Below are positions 26,273 through 34,547 of a stretch of 40,464 bases of DNA, in pieces. Below the pieces are notes generated by a model. The model was not told where the DNA came from and did not search any database. It worked only from the letters and a program-made list of their open reading frames with translations. A program made the position numbers and the translations under genes. Position 1 is the stretch's first letter, and every line of letters begins with the position of its first letter. Source of the stretch: Helicobacteraceae bacterium (GTDB lineage: Bacteria > Campylobacterota > Campylobacteria > Campylobacterales > SZUA-545); the NCBI GenBank assembly GCA_031260125.1, contig JAIRKM010000046.1, forward strand, positions 1-40,464, given 5' to 3'.

Positions 26273-27232
26273 ATGGTTAAAGAGCGCGCAAAAAGAGTAA
26301 TTAAGGCGGAGGCGGAAGAGATCGCGGCGTTAGCGGGGCGTATAGACGCGCAGTTTGAGGGCGCTGTGGAGGCGATATTAAGATGCGGCGGCAAAGTGAT
26401 CGTCAGCGGCATGGGCAAGTCCGGCATCATAGCTCAGAAGATCGCCTCAACCTTCGCCAGCACGGGAACGCCCGCCTTTTTTCTTCACCCCGCAGAGGCG
26501 TATCACGGCGATCTGGGAATGGCGGCAAAAGACGATCTTCTGCTGGTTTTAAGCAACTCCGGCGAAACGGACGAAGTGCTGAAAATCGTGCCGTTTTTTC
26601 AGGATCAAAAAAACCCGATCGTCGCTATGACGGGAAGAGGAGATTCGACGCTTGCGAAAGCCGCCAATTTTCACATCGACTGTTCGGTTTCAAAGGAGGC
26701 GTGCGGACTACAGTTAGCGCCGACTTCCAGCACTACCGCTATGCTGGTGATGGGAGACGCGCTGGCTGTCAGCCTGATGGAAGAGCGCGGTTTCAACGAG
26801 GAGGGCTTCGCCCGCTTCCACCCGGGCGGGCAACTTGGCAGACGGCTTTTGGCGCGAGCGGAGCATGAGATGATCGGCTTTGAGAAGCTGGCGATCGTCT
26901 CGCCGAAAACGCCGGCAATTGAGGTTCTGCACGCGATCAGCGCGGGCAAGATGGGCGTCGCCATCGTCTGCGACGATCGGCGCGTCCCCGCGGGCATCGT
27001 TACGGACGGCGACATACGACGATCGGCGGAGGCAAATCAGGAGCGGTTTTTCACGCTGAAGGCGGAAGAGATGATGAGCGTAAATCCGGTGGCGATCAGC
27101 CCTAAAATGCGCCTGATCGACGCCGAAGAGCTGATGGATTCGCGCAAAATCCACCAGGTGATCGTGCAAGATGACGCGGGCAGAATAATTGGGGTTTTGC
27201 CCTACCGCCTGTCCCAGAAGGAGAAACGATGA
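26273..27232 (+). CDS. kdsD: D-arabinose 5-phosphate isomerase
   Basis: Converts ribulose 5-phosphate to arabinose 5-phosphate, the first step of Kdo synthesis, 319 residues. The SIS domain spans about residues 35-170 with [20 protein letters not shown] and [10 protein letters not shown]; two CBS domains follow at about 205-260 and 268-319. [11 protein letters not shown] is the usual joining motif of KpsF/KdsD/GutQ proteins. The ATG at 26273 with GAGGAG fits the family; an upstream in-frame start at 26231 overlaps the promoter. Overlaps kdsA by 4 nt. Confidence 0.93.
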   Translation: MVKERAKRVIKAEAEEIAALAGRIDAQFEGAVEAILRCGGKVIVSGMGKSGIIAQKIASTFASTGTPAFFLHPAEAYHGDLGMAAKDDLLLVLSNSGETDEVLKIVPFFQDQKNPIVAMTGRGDSTLAKAANFHIDCSVSKEACGLQLAPTSSTTAMLVMGDALAVSLMEERGFNEEGFARFHPGGQLGRRLLARAEHEMIGFEKLAIVSPKTPAIEVLHAISAGKMGVAIVCDDRRVPAGIVTDGDIRRSAEANQERFFTLKAEEMMSVNPVAISPKMRLIDAEELMDSRKIHQVIVQDDAGRIIGVLPYRLSQKEKR

Positions 27233-28059
27233 AAAGCATACGCGTTGCGAACGCGGACAGAGACGTAATCTTCGCCAACGACCATCCAATCGCGGTGATC
27301 GCCGGACCGTGCGTGATTGAGAGCGCCGAATTCTCTTTGCGTACCGCCGAAAGACTCAAAGCGATCTTTGACGAACTGGGCATCGGTTTCATATACAAAT
27401 CCTCGTTTGATAAGGCAAACCGCAGCTCCGCCTCCTCGTTTCGCGGCGTGGGGTTGGAGGAAGGGCTTAGGATACTAGAGAGCGTGCGGCGCGAGGTGGG
27501 CGTATCCGTGCTGACCGACGTGCATACGCAAGATCAGGTAAAACCCGTGAGCGAAGTGGCGGATATGCTACAGACCCCCGCGTTTCTCTGCCGCCAAACT
27601 GACTTTATACAGGCAGTCGCAGCGGCGAATAAGCCCGTAAATATCAAAAAGGGGCAATTTCTGTCTCCATGGGAGATGAAAAACGTGCTGGCAAAGGCGC
27701 TTGCCACGGGTAATGAAAAGATCGCGCTGTGCGAGAGAGGCACCGCGTTTGGTTACAACAACCTTGTGGTGGATATGCGATCGCTTGCCATATTGTCAAA
27801 GACCTCTCATCCGGTGATTTTCGACGCCACCCACTCGGTGCAGTTACCGGGCGCGGCGGATGGCGTAAGCGGCGGTCAGAGGGAGTTTGTGCCTGTTCTG
27901 GCGCGAGCGGCGGTGAGCGCCAAAATCGCCGGCGTGTTTTTGGAGACCCATCCAAACCCCGATCTTGCTCCGTGCGACGGGCCGAATATGATCTCTTTTT
28001 CCGAACTGCCCGCGTTGCTTAGGATGCTTAAAAAGATCGACGAAGCCGTGAAGAGGTGA
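27229..28059 (+). CDS. kdsA: 3-deoxy-8-phosphooctulonate synthase
   Basis: Condenses arabinose 5-phosphate with phosphoenolpyruvate to Kdo 8-phosphate, 276 residues, TIM-barrel fold. Motifs: [48 protein letters not shown], and [11 protein letters not shown]. The ATG overlaps the kdsD stop (ATGA) and its own stop overlaps the next start (GTGA). In Campylobacter kdsA is usually next to ribH and nusB; here it is with the other Kdo genes. Confidence 0.95.
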   Translation: MKSIRVANADRDVIFANDHPIAVIAGPCVIESAEFSLRTAERLKAIFDELGIGFIYKSSFDKANRSSASSFRGVGLEEGLRILESVRREVGVSVLTDVHTQDQVKPVSEVADMLQTPAFLCRQTDFIQAVAAANKPVNIKKGQFLSPWEMKNVLAKALATGNEKIALCERGTAFGYNNLVVDMRSLAILSKTSHPVIFDATHSVQLPGAADGVSGGQREFVPVLARAAVSAKIAGVFLETHPNPDLAPCDGPNMISFSELPALLRMLKKIDEAVKR

Positions 28060-29309
28060 AAAATCTTATCGTAATTCCCGCACGCTACGCCTCCACAAGG
28101 CTACCGGGAAAGCCGCTTTGCCTTATCGCGGATAAACCGATGATCGTCTGGGTGCTGGAGCGGGCAAAGATGGCGAAGAGCGCGGATGGCGTCCTCGTGG
28201 CAACGGACGATGAACGCATCGTTCAGGCAGTCGAGAAAGCGGGAGGCAACGCGGTGCTTACAAGCGCGGATTGCGCAAACGGCACGGAGAGGCTTTGCGA
28301 AGTGGCAGCGCGGTTTGACGCGGATAACTACATCAATGTGCAGGGCGACGAGCCGTTTGTTGAACCGGAGGATATCGACAGGGTAATCGCGCTGCTAGAG
28401 CGTGAAAAGGAGGCTTCTATCGCCACGCTCTACGCAGAAATAACCGATCGGGAAGCGCAAAGCGAAAACTGCGTAAAGATCGCGCTCGCCCACAACGGCA
28501 GGGCGCTGTACTTTTCGCGATCGCCTATCCCTTTTGCTAGAGGCTCCGCGCCGCGTTATTACAAGCATATCGGGCTGTACGCCTACCGTAAGGAGGCGCT
28601 TGTTGTATATCCAAAGCTGCCAAAAAGCGATCTGGAGGAGAGCGAGAAGCTAGAGCAATTGCGCTATCTACAGGCGGGCTTTGCGATATACGCCGCGAAA
28701 ACCGAGCGGATAGGCATATCGGTTGACACGCCGCAATGCCTGCAACGCGCGATAAACTTCGCGCTGGGAGCGCCGGAAACGCAAGGCGATCTAAGCAAGA
28801 TCAGGCTTCTGCTGACCGACATTGACGGCGTTTTGTCCCCCGCACAGCTGATCTTCGACGAAAACGGGGAGAGCCACAAGCTCTTTAACGTGCGCGACGG
28901 ACTTGGGATAGAAGCCTTGCAGAGGCTCGGCATCGTTGTAGGGGTAATCACGGGGCGCGATTCGCCCGCTCTGCGCAAACGGCTGGAGATTCTGCGGATC
29001 GCGCACTGCCGTTTTGGGGTCAAGGATAAAGGCGCGGCGTGCGCGGAGGTGATGCGCTCGCTCAAGATCGCGCCGGAGGAGACCATCTATGTCGGCGACG
29101 ACACTCCCGATCTGGCAGCTTTCGCCGTCTGCGGCTTTTCATGCGCCGTTGGCGACGCTCCCGCATATATACGCGATCGGGCGGTTTTCAAGCTGAAAGC
29201 AGAAGGCGGCGGCGGCGCGATCCGCGAAGTGGCGGAGATGTTGCTTGAAGCCAAAGGCAGGCTTGGCGTACTCTCAAACGCCGATGAGTATTTAGAATCC
29301 CTCAAATGA
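28056..29309 (+). CDS. kdsB/kdsC: Fused CMP-Kdo synthetase (KdsB) and Kdo 8-phosphate phosphatase (KdsC)
   Basis: One 417-residue frame holds two enzymes. Residues 1-240 are KdsB, which activates Kdo with [43 protein letters not shown] and LEQLRYL. Residues 248-417 are a KdsC-type HAD phosphatase: D254-x-D256 in [22 protein letters not shown]299 in [22 protein letters not shown] (D348, D349) and the KdsC C-terminal GGGGAIREV. All catalytic motifs of both halves are intact, and fewer than ten residues separate them. KdsC acts just before KdsB. With kdsD and kdsA this completes the path to CMP-Kdo. The GTG start overlaps kdsA by 4 nt. No frame break or internal start is evident at the junction. 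Confidence 0.93.
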   Translation: MKNLIVIPARYASTRLPGKPLCLIADKPMIVWVLERAKMAKSADGVLVATDDERIVQAVEKAGGNAVLTSADCANGTERLCEVAARFDADNYINVQGDEPFVEPEDIDRVIALLEREKEASIATLYAEITDREAQSENCVKIALAHNGRALYFSRSPIPFARGSAPRYYKHIGLYAYRKEALVVYPKLPKSDLEESEKLEQLRYLQAGFAIYAAKTERIGISVDTPQCLQRAINFALGAPETQGDLSKIRLLLTDIDGVLSPAQLIFDENGESHKLFNVRDGLGIEALQRLGIVVGVITGRDSPALRKRLEILRIAHCRFGVKDKGAACAEVMRSLKIAPEETIYVGDDTPDLAAFAVCGFSCAVGDAPAYIRDRAVFKLKAEGGGGAIREVAEMLLEAKGRLGVLSNADEYLESLK

Positions 29310-29310
29310 A

Positions 29311-29424
29311 CGGACTTTTGACGTAGCGCGGCGTATCCGCCTAGCGCCCTTCGCGAGCAGATGGCAGATCGCGGGGGCTAAAGGCAAAGTCCGCATCTGT
29401 CCGCTTCGCTGGCGTCCGTAGCGA
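29311..29424 (+). other. Structured intergenic segment after the kds operon
   Basis: The 249-bp gap holds nested pairings: an outer perfect stem CGGACTTT (29311-29318) with AAAGTCCG (29386-29393), inside it GGCG/CGCC around TATC, and CGCGA/TCGCG around 12 nt; then TCGCT/AGCGA (29406-29424). The rest is T-rich (29441-29476) and ends in the ribosome site of the MORN gene. It might be a terminator region, a 5' leader or a small RNA. I do not recognise a known RNA family. Confidence 0.3.
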
Positions 29425-29558
29425 CCGATCCCGCGCCGCAACTTTTTTACGCGCCGTTTTGCCTTTTTTTTATTTCACAAAAATTGTCGTTTTCCGATAT
29501 ACCCGTAAAAGGAACAAAAGTTGTTTGTACAACAAAGCTTGAGGTGGAGGGTTCTCTG

Positions 29559-30272
29559 ATGAAAAAGGTGTTTGCGGTTGTTTTGATAGCATCCAGCTTG
29601 CTGGCGGCTACTACGAAAGACGGGCTTGTTAAGGAGTATTACGACTCCGGCGCGCTGAGAGAAGAGATACCGTATATTGGCGGCAACATAGAGGGCAACA
29701 AAAAAATTTACTACGAATCCGGAAAGCTCAAACAGGAAATTCCCTACAAAAACAACAAACCTGACGGTACGGCGAAGGGGTATTTTGAATCGGGCAAGCT
29801 CATGTGGGAGGCGCATTACAACAACGGCGAAGAAGATGGCACGACCCGTTGGTTTTACGAATCTGGTAGGCTTGGACTGGAAATACCCTACAAAAATGGC
29901 GAAGAGGACGGCGTTGAAAAGGTTTACTACGAATCCGGCAAGCTGATGTGGGAGGCTAACTTCAAGGATGGCAAGGCGGAGGGAGTTACGAAAAAATACT
30001 ATGAATCCGGCACGCTGATGTCTGAAACGCCGCAGATCGCGGGCAAATCCACCGGTCTTGTGAAGCGCTATTTTGAATCGGGCAAACTGATGACTGCGAC
30101 TAACTTTTCAAACGGCAGACCAAACGGCGTGGAAAAAGGCTATTTTGAAAATGGAGACCTGGCGTGGGAGGCGACCTTCAGAGACGGCAGGCTCGTAGGG
30201 CAAAAAAAATGCGCCGACGGCAGGTCTGGCGAAGAGAATTTGGACTGCTGGAAACAGACGGCTCAAAGATAA
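29559..30272 (+). CDS. Secreted MORN-type repeat protein
   Basis: A 237-residue exported protein. Signal peptide MKKVFAVVLIASSLLAA, then eight tandem repeats of about 24 residues with the pattern DG-x3-xYYESGKL-x2-E-x-PYKNGx, of the MORN_2 type, and a short tail with two Cys. Such proteins are often labelled YwqK-family antitoxins in databases, but no toxin is nearby, and the signal peptide argues for a periplasmic or surface role. The ATG at 29559 has GGAGGG upstream; the longer frame from 29484 would bury the signal peptide. The DNA repeats are also similar, so copy number may vary between strains. Confidence 0.75.
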   Translation: MKKVFAVVLIASSLLAATTKDGLVKEYYDSGALREEIPYIGGNIEGNKKIYYESGKLKQEIPYKNNKPDGTAKGYFESGKLMWEAHYNNGEEDGTTRWFYESGRLGLEIPYKNGEEDGVEKVYYESGKLMWEANFKDGKAEGVTKKYYESGTLMSETPQIAGKSTGLVKRYFESGKLMTATNFSNGRPNGVEKGYFENGDLAWEATFRDGRLVGQKKCADGRSGEENLDCWKQTAQR

Positions 30273-30293
30273 TTTCCGCAAAATCTCACCGAT

Positions 30294-30319
30294 GCGTTTG
30301 ATCAAAAACGATCAAACGC
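30294..30319 (+). terminator. Hairpin terminator after the MORN gene
   Basis: Perfect 10-bp stem GCGTTTGATC / GATCAAACGC with loop AAAAAC, 22 bp after the stop. Only a short TTT follows, so strength is uncertain. Confidence 0.5.
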
Positions 30320-30320
30320 T

Positions 30321-30349
30321 TTGCAATCAAAGAAAAATGAAGATAGAAT
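30321..30349 (+). promoter_or_regulatory. Promoter of the Sel1-luxS-metK unit
   Basis: TTGCAA (30321-30326), 17-bp spacer, TAGAAT (30344-30349), 29 nt before the Sel1 gene. This is one of the few places here with both boxes at proper spacing, directly after the hairpin that should end the previous transcript. Confidence 0.45.
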
Positions 30350-30378
30350 AAGCGCTAATTTAGCAGGGAGTTATAGAA

Positions 30379-30861
30379 ATGAGAAGGCATATCTGTGCCG
30401 CGTTAGCGTTGATGTTTGTGATTGCCGGTTGCGGGAAGAAACCCGTTGACGCCTCGTGCGATCTTGCCATGTCCAGCTTTTACGCGGCGAATTACAAAGA
30501 GGCGCTCCCGTCTATGCGAACGTGCGCCGAAAGCGGCAACCTAAACGGGCAATTTATGCTGGGAGTTATGTATTCAGGCGGGTTTGGGACGCAGCAGGAT
30601 CAAACGGCAGCCGCCCATTGGTATGAGAAAGCCGCAAATAAGGGACATATAGGCGCCACCAAAAATCTGGCGATCGCGCACTACAAGGGGCAAGGCATCA
30701 AAAAGGATTTTACACAGGCGCTTAAACTGTTCACTGTAGCGGCGAAGTCAGGAGACAGCGAGGCTATGACGAATCTTTCGCAGATGTACGCGCTGGGACA
30801 CGGTACGCAAGCCGATGAAAAGCAGGCAGAGTACTGGGCGGCGAAAGCAAAAGGGAAATAA
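30379..30861 (+). CDS. Sel1-repeat lipoprotein
   Basis: A 160-residue exported protein. Lipoprotein signal [18 protein letters not shown] with the lipid Cys at residue 18, then about three Sel1-like repeats of 36 residues ([54 protein letters not shown]). Sel1 repeats form helical solenoids for protein binding; in Helicobacter and Campylobacter related secreted forms are Cys-rich, this one is not. The ribosome site AGGGAG supports the ATG. 19 nt before luxS, so it may be cotranscribed. Confidence 0.8.
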   Translation: MRRHICAALALMFVIAGCGKKPVDASCDLAMSSFYAANYKEALPSMRTCAESGNLNGQFMLGVMYSGGFGTQQDQTAAAHWYEKAANKGHIGATKNLAIAHYKGQGIKKDFTQALKLFTVAAKSGDSEAMTNLSQMYALGHGTQADEKQAEYWAAKAKGK

Positions 30862-30880
30862 CAACCATCAGGAGAATGTG

Positions 30881-31441
30881 ATGCCACTATTGGATAGTTT
30901 CAGCGTCGATCATACAAAAATGATCGCGCCGGCTGTGAGGAAAGCGAAAACTATGACGACGCCTAAAGGGGATACGATCACCGTTTTTGATCTTCGCTTC
31001 TGCGTGCCAAACAAAGAGAAAATAGGCAGCAAAGCGATGCATACGATGGAACATCTCATCGCGGGGTTTATGCGCGGACATCTGCCCAAGACAGAGGTGA
31101 TCGACATCTCTCCTATGGGGTGCAGAACCGGCTTCTATATGAGCGTAATCGGCGAACCCAAAGAGTCGGCGATCGTCAAGGCGTGGGCAAAGAGCATGGA
31201 CGACGTTCTTGCCGTTAAAAGCAAAGGCGATATTCCCGAACTCAACAAATATCAGTGCGGAACGTACGCTATGCACTCTCTCAAAGGGGCGCAGAAGGCG
31301 GCGGCAAAGGTGCTTGAACGCGGCATCGGCATTACGGACAGCGAGTCGATAAAACTCAAACCGAAAGCGCCGCCGGTCGCCGAGGAGAGCGAGACGGCAA
31401 ATGAGAGCGAAGTAAAAACGGTCAAAAAAAAGGCGAAGTGA
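30881..31441 (+). CDS. luxS: S-ribosylhomocysteine lyase LuxS
   Basis: Cleaves S-ribosylhomocysteine to homocysteine and the AI-2 precursor DPD, 186 residues. The metal site is H54, H58 and C126 (HTMEHL and QCGTYAMHS), with E57 and the catalytic C81 in MGCRTGFY all present. AGGAG precedes the ATG. The catalytic domain ends near residue 159; a 27-residue tail rich in Glu, Lys and Pro follows (ending KTVKKKAK), longer than in typical LuxS. The stop is followed directly by metK. Pfs/MTAN, which supplies the substrate, is not in this window. Confidence 0.95.
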   Translation: MPLLDSFSVDHTKMIAPAVRKAKTMTTPKGDTITVFDLRFCVPNKEKIGSKAMHTMEHLIAGFMRGHLPKTEVIDISPMGCRTGFYMSVIGEPKESAIVKAWAKSMDDVLAVKSKGDIPELNKYQCGTYAMHSLKGAQKAAAKVLERGIGITDSESIKLKPKAPPVAEESETANESEVKTVKKKAK

Positions 31442-32650
31442 ATGTATCTTTTTACATCTGAAGCGGTCAGCCCCGGACATCCGGATAAGTGCGCGGATAT
31501 TGTCGCGGACAGCATTGTCGATTATCTATTGCAATTAGACGCAAACTCGCGTGTCGCGGCGGAGGTGTTTGTAGCCGGCAAACATCTGATCGTCGGCGGC
31601 GAGGTCGCCACAAAAGCGCTTGTCGCCGAAGAAGATTACAGACGGATCGCGCGGGATGCGATAAGAAAGATCGGCTATACGGGAGAGAGCGGATTTTCCC
31701 GATCGCAGACGTTAAGCGCCGACGATTTGGAGATTGAGGTCTACGTCAACAAGCAATCTCCCGATATCAATCAAGGGGTCGATCAGAAGAGCGGAGAGAT
31801 CGGCGCGGGCGATCAGGGAATTATGTTTGGTTTCGCCTCTGACGAAGCAGACGAATATATGCCGGCGGCGATCAGCTTTGCTAGAGGTTTATGCGATTAT
31901 ATCTATCGCTACGCCCTCGCGCATAACGATGAGCTTGGCATCGACATTAAAACGCAGATAACGATCGACTATGGCACAAAAGAAAACTTTATACTGGCAA
32001 AGCCGCAGAGGATTCACACGATCGTAGCTTCAGCGCCCAGCGTGGAACGCTTACGCATTGACGAGGTGCGTAAACTGATCGGAGGTTTGATCGACTCGTG
32101 CGGCGCTCTGCCAAAGCATCTTTACGATCCAAACACCTGCATAACGCACATCAACCCGACGGGTAAATATGTCAATCACGGCCCCCTGCACGATTCTGGC
32201 CTAACGGGGCGTAAATTGATAGTCGATAGCTTTGGCGGTTACGCGCCTATCGGCGGCGGCGCTCAAAGTTCCAAAGATTACACCAAAGTCGATCGCAGCG
32301 GTCTGTACGCCGCGCGCTGGATCGCCAAAAATATCGTGGCGGCAGGTATAGCCAAAAAAGCGCTCGTGCAGATTAGCTACGCGATCGGGGTCGCCAAACC
32401 CATTTCAATAAGCGTCGATACGCAATCGACCGCCGCGTATGGCATCGCAGATGAGTTTCTAAGCGAAGCGATAGCCAATGAGTTCGCGCTTACCCCTATG
32501 TGGATCACCCAAAAGTTCTCGCTGGATAAGCCCTCGGAAGAGAGTTTCCTTTACGCCGACATCGCCGCTAGAGGACAGGTTGGCAACGGCAATTATCCGT
32601 GGGAGAAGATCGAACAAGGGGGATTCTTCCGCTCGCTTTTGCGGCATTAA
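31442..32650 (+). CDS. metK: S-adenosylmethionine synthase
   Basis: Makes SAM from methionine and ATP, 402 residues. Signatures: SPGHPDKCADIVADSIVD at the start, GEIGAGDQGIMFGFASDEAD, and GGGAQSSKDYTKVDRSG (canonical GGGAFSGKD, altered at two positions). The ATG touches the luxS stop. luxS-metK adjacency links use of the homocysteine product to renewed SAM formation. The 3' end lies 5 bp from the convergent gene's stop. Confidence 0.95.
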   Translation: MYLFTSEAVSPGHPDKCADIVADSIVDYLLQLDANSRVAAEVFVAGKHLIVGGEVATKALVAEEDYRRIARDAIRKIGYTGESGFSRSQTLSADDLEIEVYVNKQSPDINQGVDQKSGEIGAGDQGIMFGFASDEADEYMPAAISFARGLCDYIYRYALAHNDELGIDIKTQITIDYGTKENFILAKPQRIHTIVASAPSVERLRIDEVRKLIGGLIDSCGALPKHLYDPNTCITHINPTGKYVNHGPLHDSGLTGRKLIVDSFGGYAPIGGGAQSSKDYTKVDRSGLYAARWIAKNIVAAGIAKKALVQISYAIGVAKPISISVDTQSTAAYGIADEFLSEAIANEFALTPMWITQKFSLDKPSEESFLYADIAARGQVGNGNYPWEKIEQGGFFRSLLRH

Positions 32651-32655
32651 GCCGA

Positions 32656-33141
32656 CTACCTATCGGCACGGGTAACGATGTTGTTCAGTTTGAGCGCGAG
32701 AGTTACCTCGTTTGCGCCGATGCGAAGTTGGCGCGCAATCTCCTCTATGCCGGCGCCGGAGTTGTACATCGCGATAAGCCGCGACGTGTCGATGTTGTTG
32801 TCCACGGGAACGCTGACATATTCGTTGAGGCGTGCCTCTAGCCGATCTCCGCGAAGCGCCTGCGTATCTAGTTCCACTTGAAGATCGCGAATGCTCTCCT
32901 GCACGTTTTTTATCTGCTCGACGATAATCTCCGCGCTTTGGAGTTTGATCGCCTCCAAGTTCGCATCCCGCTCAGCAGCAAAGCTGGTTTTCAAGCGATC
33001 CTTCTCGTCAGAGAGCCTATTTATTATCGCCGTAAGACGTGAAAACCGCTGCGCAAGAGCGTAGTCGCGGTAGAAGATATATCCGATCAGCATAGCGATC
33101 ACAAAACACAAAAGCCCAATAAGCAGCAGCGTTTCATTCAT
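32656..33141 (-). CDS. Membrane-anchored coiled-coil protein with C-terminal helix-turn-helix
   Basis: Conserved hypothetical of 161 residues. An N-terminal membrane segment (ETLLLIGLLCFVIAMLIGY) is followed by a long coiled coil (about residues 35-105) and a C-terminal part, SRLIAMYNSGAGIEEIARQL with NEVTLALKL, which reads like a helix-turn-helix of the type seen in Campylobacterota DUF6115-like proteins. It overlaps the preceding gene by 8 nt. In C. jejuni, as I recall, small hypotheticals also sit next to ubiA and miaA. Function unknown. Confidence 0.7.
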   Translation of the reverse strand: MNETLLLIGLLCFVIAMLIGYIFYRDYALAQRFSRLTAIINRLSDEKDRLKTSFAAERDANLEAIKLQSAEIIVEQIKNVQESIRDLQVELDTQALRGDRLEARLNEYVSVPVDNNIDTSRLIAMYNSGAGIEEIARQLRIGANEVTLALKLNNIVTRADR

Positions 33142-33667
33142 CTGTCATCTTCCTCTGACGTATCAGCACCCGCTCGCGCGAAGCGGCGTAGCTGTCCCAT
33201 GCCTTCTGATCGCGCTCGTGCATCATGCTCAAAGCGCCCACCCTGTCGCTCTCGGCTGTGAAAAAAAAGCCAATTGTGCGTGCGGGGAAAACCGGCATAT
33301 CCATGCGAGCGTAATAACGTGCGCCGCCATTCAGCGCGGCGTTTTTCAGCTTGAAGTGGGTGTAGTTTATCCCATCGATCCGCTCTGCGCTCTTCAACTC
33401 AAGCCGCGCCTTTTTTTCACCCGCGATCTTCGCGGTTAGATCGTCCATCTTTCGGTGCAGATCGACAAGTAACGCCAGCATAACGGGATCACTCTCCTTC
33501 GTCTCGCCCCGCGCTCTAGCAAGTTTGAGCCACTCGTTGAGAGGATCGTCGTCGCTCTCCGCAAAGCGGTCAAATTCTAGCTCAAACGCCTCTGCGTTTG
33601 CTTCCGCCGGCGAAAATTCAATCTCAAGAGGCGATTGAATCCACCGGAGCGTCTCTACAGCTTCCAC
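33134..33667 (-). CDS. Conserved hypothetical protein between ubiA and the coiled-coil gene
   Basis: I do not recognise a named family. A soluble protein of 177 residues from the GTG at 33667, which overlaps the end of the prenyltransferase gene by 13 nt; the longer frame to 33814 is antisense-like and overlaps far more. It has an acidic N-terminal part, a central helix (LLVDLHRKMDDLTAKIAGEKK) and a C-terminal part with YYARMDMPVFPARTIGFFF and WDSYAASRERVLIRQRKM. The latter could be a PilZ-like barrel with a basic helix, but that is only a guess from the pattern. Coupled to both neighbours. Confidence 0.6.
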   Translation of the reverse strand: MEAVETLRWIQSPLEIEFSPAEANAEAFELEFDRFAESDDDPLNEWLKLARARGETKESDPVMLALLVDLHRKMDDLTAKIAGEKKARLELKSAERIDGINYTHFKLKNAALNGGARYYARMDMPVFPARTIGFFFTAESDRVGALSMMHERDQKAWDSYAASRERVLIRQRKMTDE

Positions 33668-34530
33668 ATCGAATCCAACAGAATAAACACAAAGAATGTT
33701 ACGCCCAGATAGCCATTTACCGTAAAAAAGGCGCGGTTTATATGCTCGACTCCCCGCGCCGCGATCTTGTGTTCTGCCACCAGCATGGCGCCGCTGACAA
33801 ACGCGCCGATCCAAGCAAGTCCGCCAAGTTGAGCGTAAATGCAGAAAAAGAGCCAGAAAAAGAGAGCCCCCAAATGAAAGAAACGGGCGATGATCAGCGT
33901 GTTGCGCGCGCCAAATTTCGCGGGAATGGAGAAAAGCCCCATTTTCTTGTCAAACTCTTCGTCCATCAGCGAGTAAAGCAGATCGAAGCCGGCGACCCAC
34001 AGCGTAACGCCGGCGGAAAGCATAACCGCCCAGAAAGGAATCTCTCCCAACACGGCGACCGCGCCGGCAATCGGCGCAAGCCCAAGAGAGAGTCCCAAAA
34101 GCAGATGAGCGCCCCAATTGAAGCGCTTGACAAGCGAATAGCTCGCCATAACCGCCAAAAACGGCGCCGAAAGCCACCACGCGAGATCGTTTATAAAAAA
34201 ACATACCGTCATAAAAACGATCGCGTTTGCGATCACAAAGAGGCTCATCGTACGAACGCTGAGCCTCCCGTCCACGCTGGGACGATTTGCGGTTCGCGGG
34301 TTTTTCGCGTCGTGATCGCGATCTACGAGACGGTTGAAACCCATAGCGAAGTTTCGCGCACTCACGGCGGCAAGTAGCCCAAGAAAGAGAATGCGCCAGC
34401 CGAACCAACCGCTGTTTGTCGCGATCTTTGAAGCCACGATCATCGATATGAATATAAAGGGCATCGCAAAAACGGTGTGTTGAAACACCACAAACTCACC
34501 TATATCACACACTTTCTGTTTGATACTCAT
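33655..34530 (-). CDS. mqnP: UbiA-family prenyltransferase, probably menaquinone pathway (MqnP-like)
   Basis: Integral membrane enzyme that attaches a polyprenyl chain to an aromatic acid, 291 residues with about eight hydrophobic stretches. The two Asp-rich motifs are NRLVDRDHDAKNPRT (residues 66-80) and DLLYSLMDEEFDKKMG. Campylobacterota make menaquinone by the futalosine route, where a UbiA homologue (MqnP) does this step; the sequence alone does not exclude a UbiA reaction. No ribosome site is seen; TATAAT ends 7 nt before the ATG, so the message may be leaderless. Confidence 0.85.
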   Translation of the reverse strand: MSIKQKVCDIGEFVVFQHTVFAMPFIFISMIVASKIATNSGWFGWRILFLGLLAAVSARNFAMGFNRLVDRDHDAKNPRTANRPSVDGRLSVRTMSLFVIANAIVFMTVCFFINDLAWWLSAPFLAVMASYSLVKRFNWGAHLLLGLSLGLAPIAGAVAVLGEIPFWAVMLSAGVTLWVAGFDLLYSLMDEEFDKKMGLFSIPAKFGARNTLIIARFFHLGALFFWLFFCIYAQLGGLAWIGAFVSGAMLVAEHKIAARGVEHINRAFFTVNGYLGVTFFVFILLDSMWKL

Positions 34531-34535
34531 ACTGC

Positions 34536-34542
34536 TATTATA
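34536..34542. promoter_or_regulatory. Face-to-face -10 elements for ubiA/mqnP and miaA
   Basis: Seven bases give TATTAT on plus (34536-34541) and TATAAT on minus (34542-34537). The only gap between the two starts is 17 bp. The expected start sites fall at or next to both ATG codons, and neither gene has a Shine-Dalgarno sequence. Confidence 0.5.
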
Positions 34543-34547
34543 GTTGA

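Noticed and set aside
29559-30272. Antitoxin of a toxin-antitoxin pair
   Set aside because: MORN_2 proteins often get this label, but there is no toxin nearby and this protein has an export signal.
33598-34377. 259-codon plus-strand frame opposite the prenyltransferase gene
   Set aside because: It is antisense to a clear UbiA-family gene, has a composition rich in Arg, Lys, Glu and Gln without domain structure, and lacks a ribosome site.
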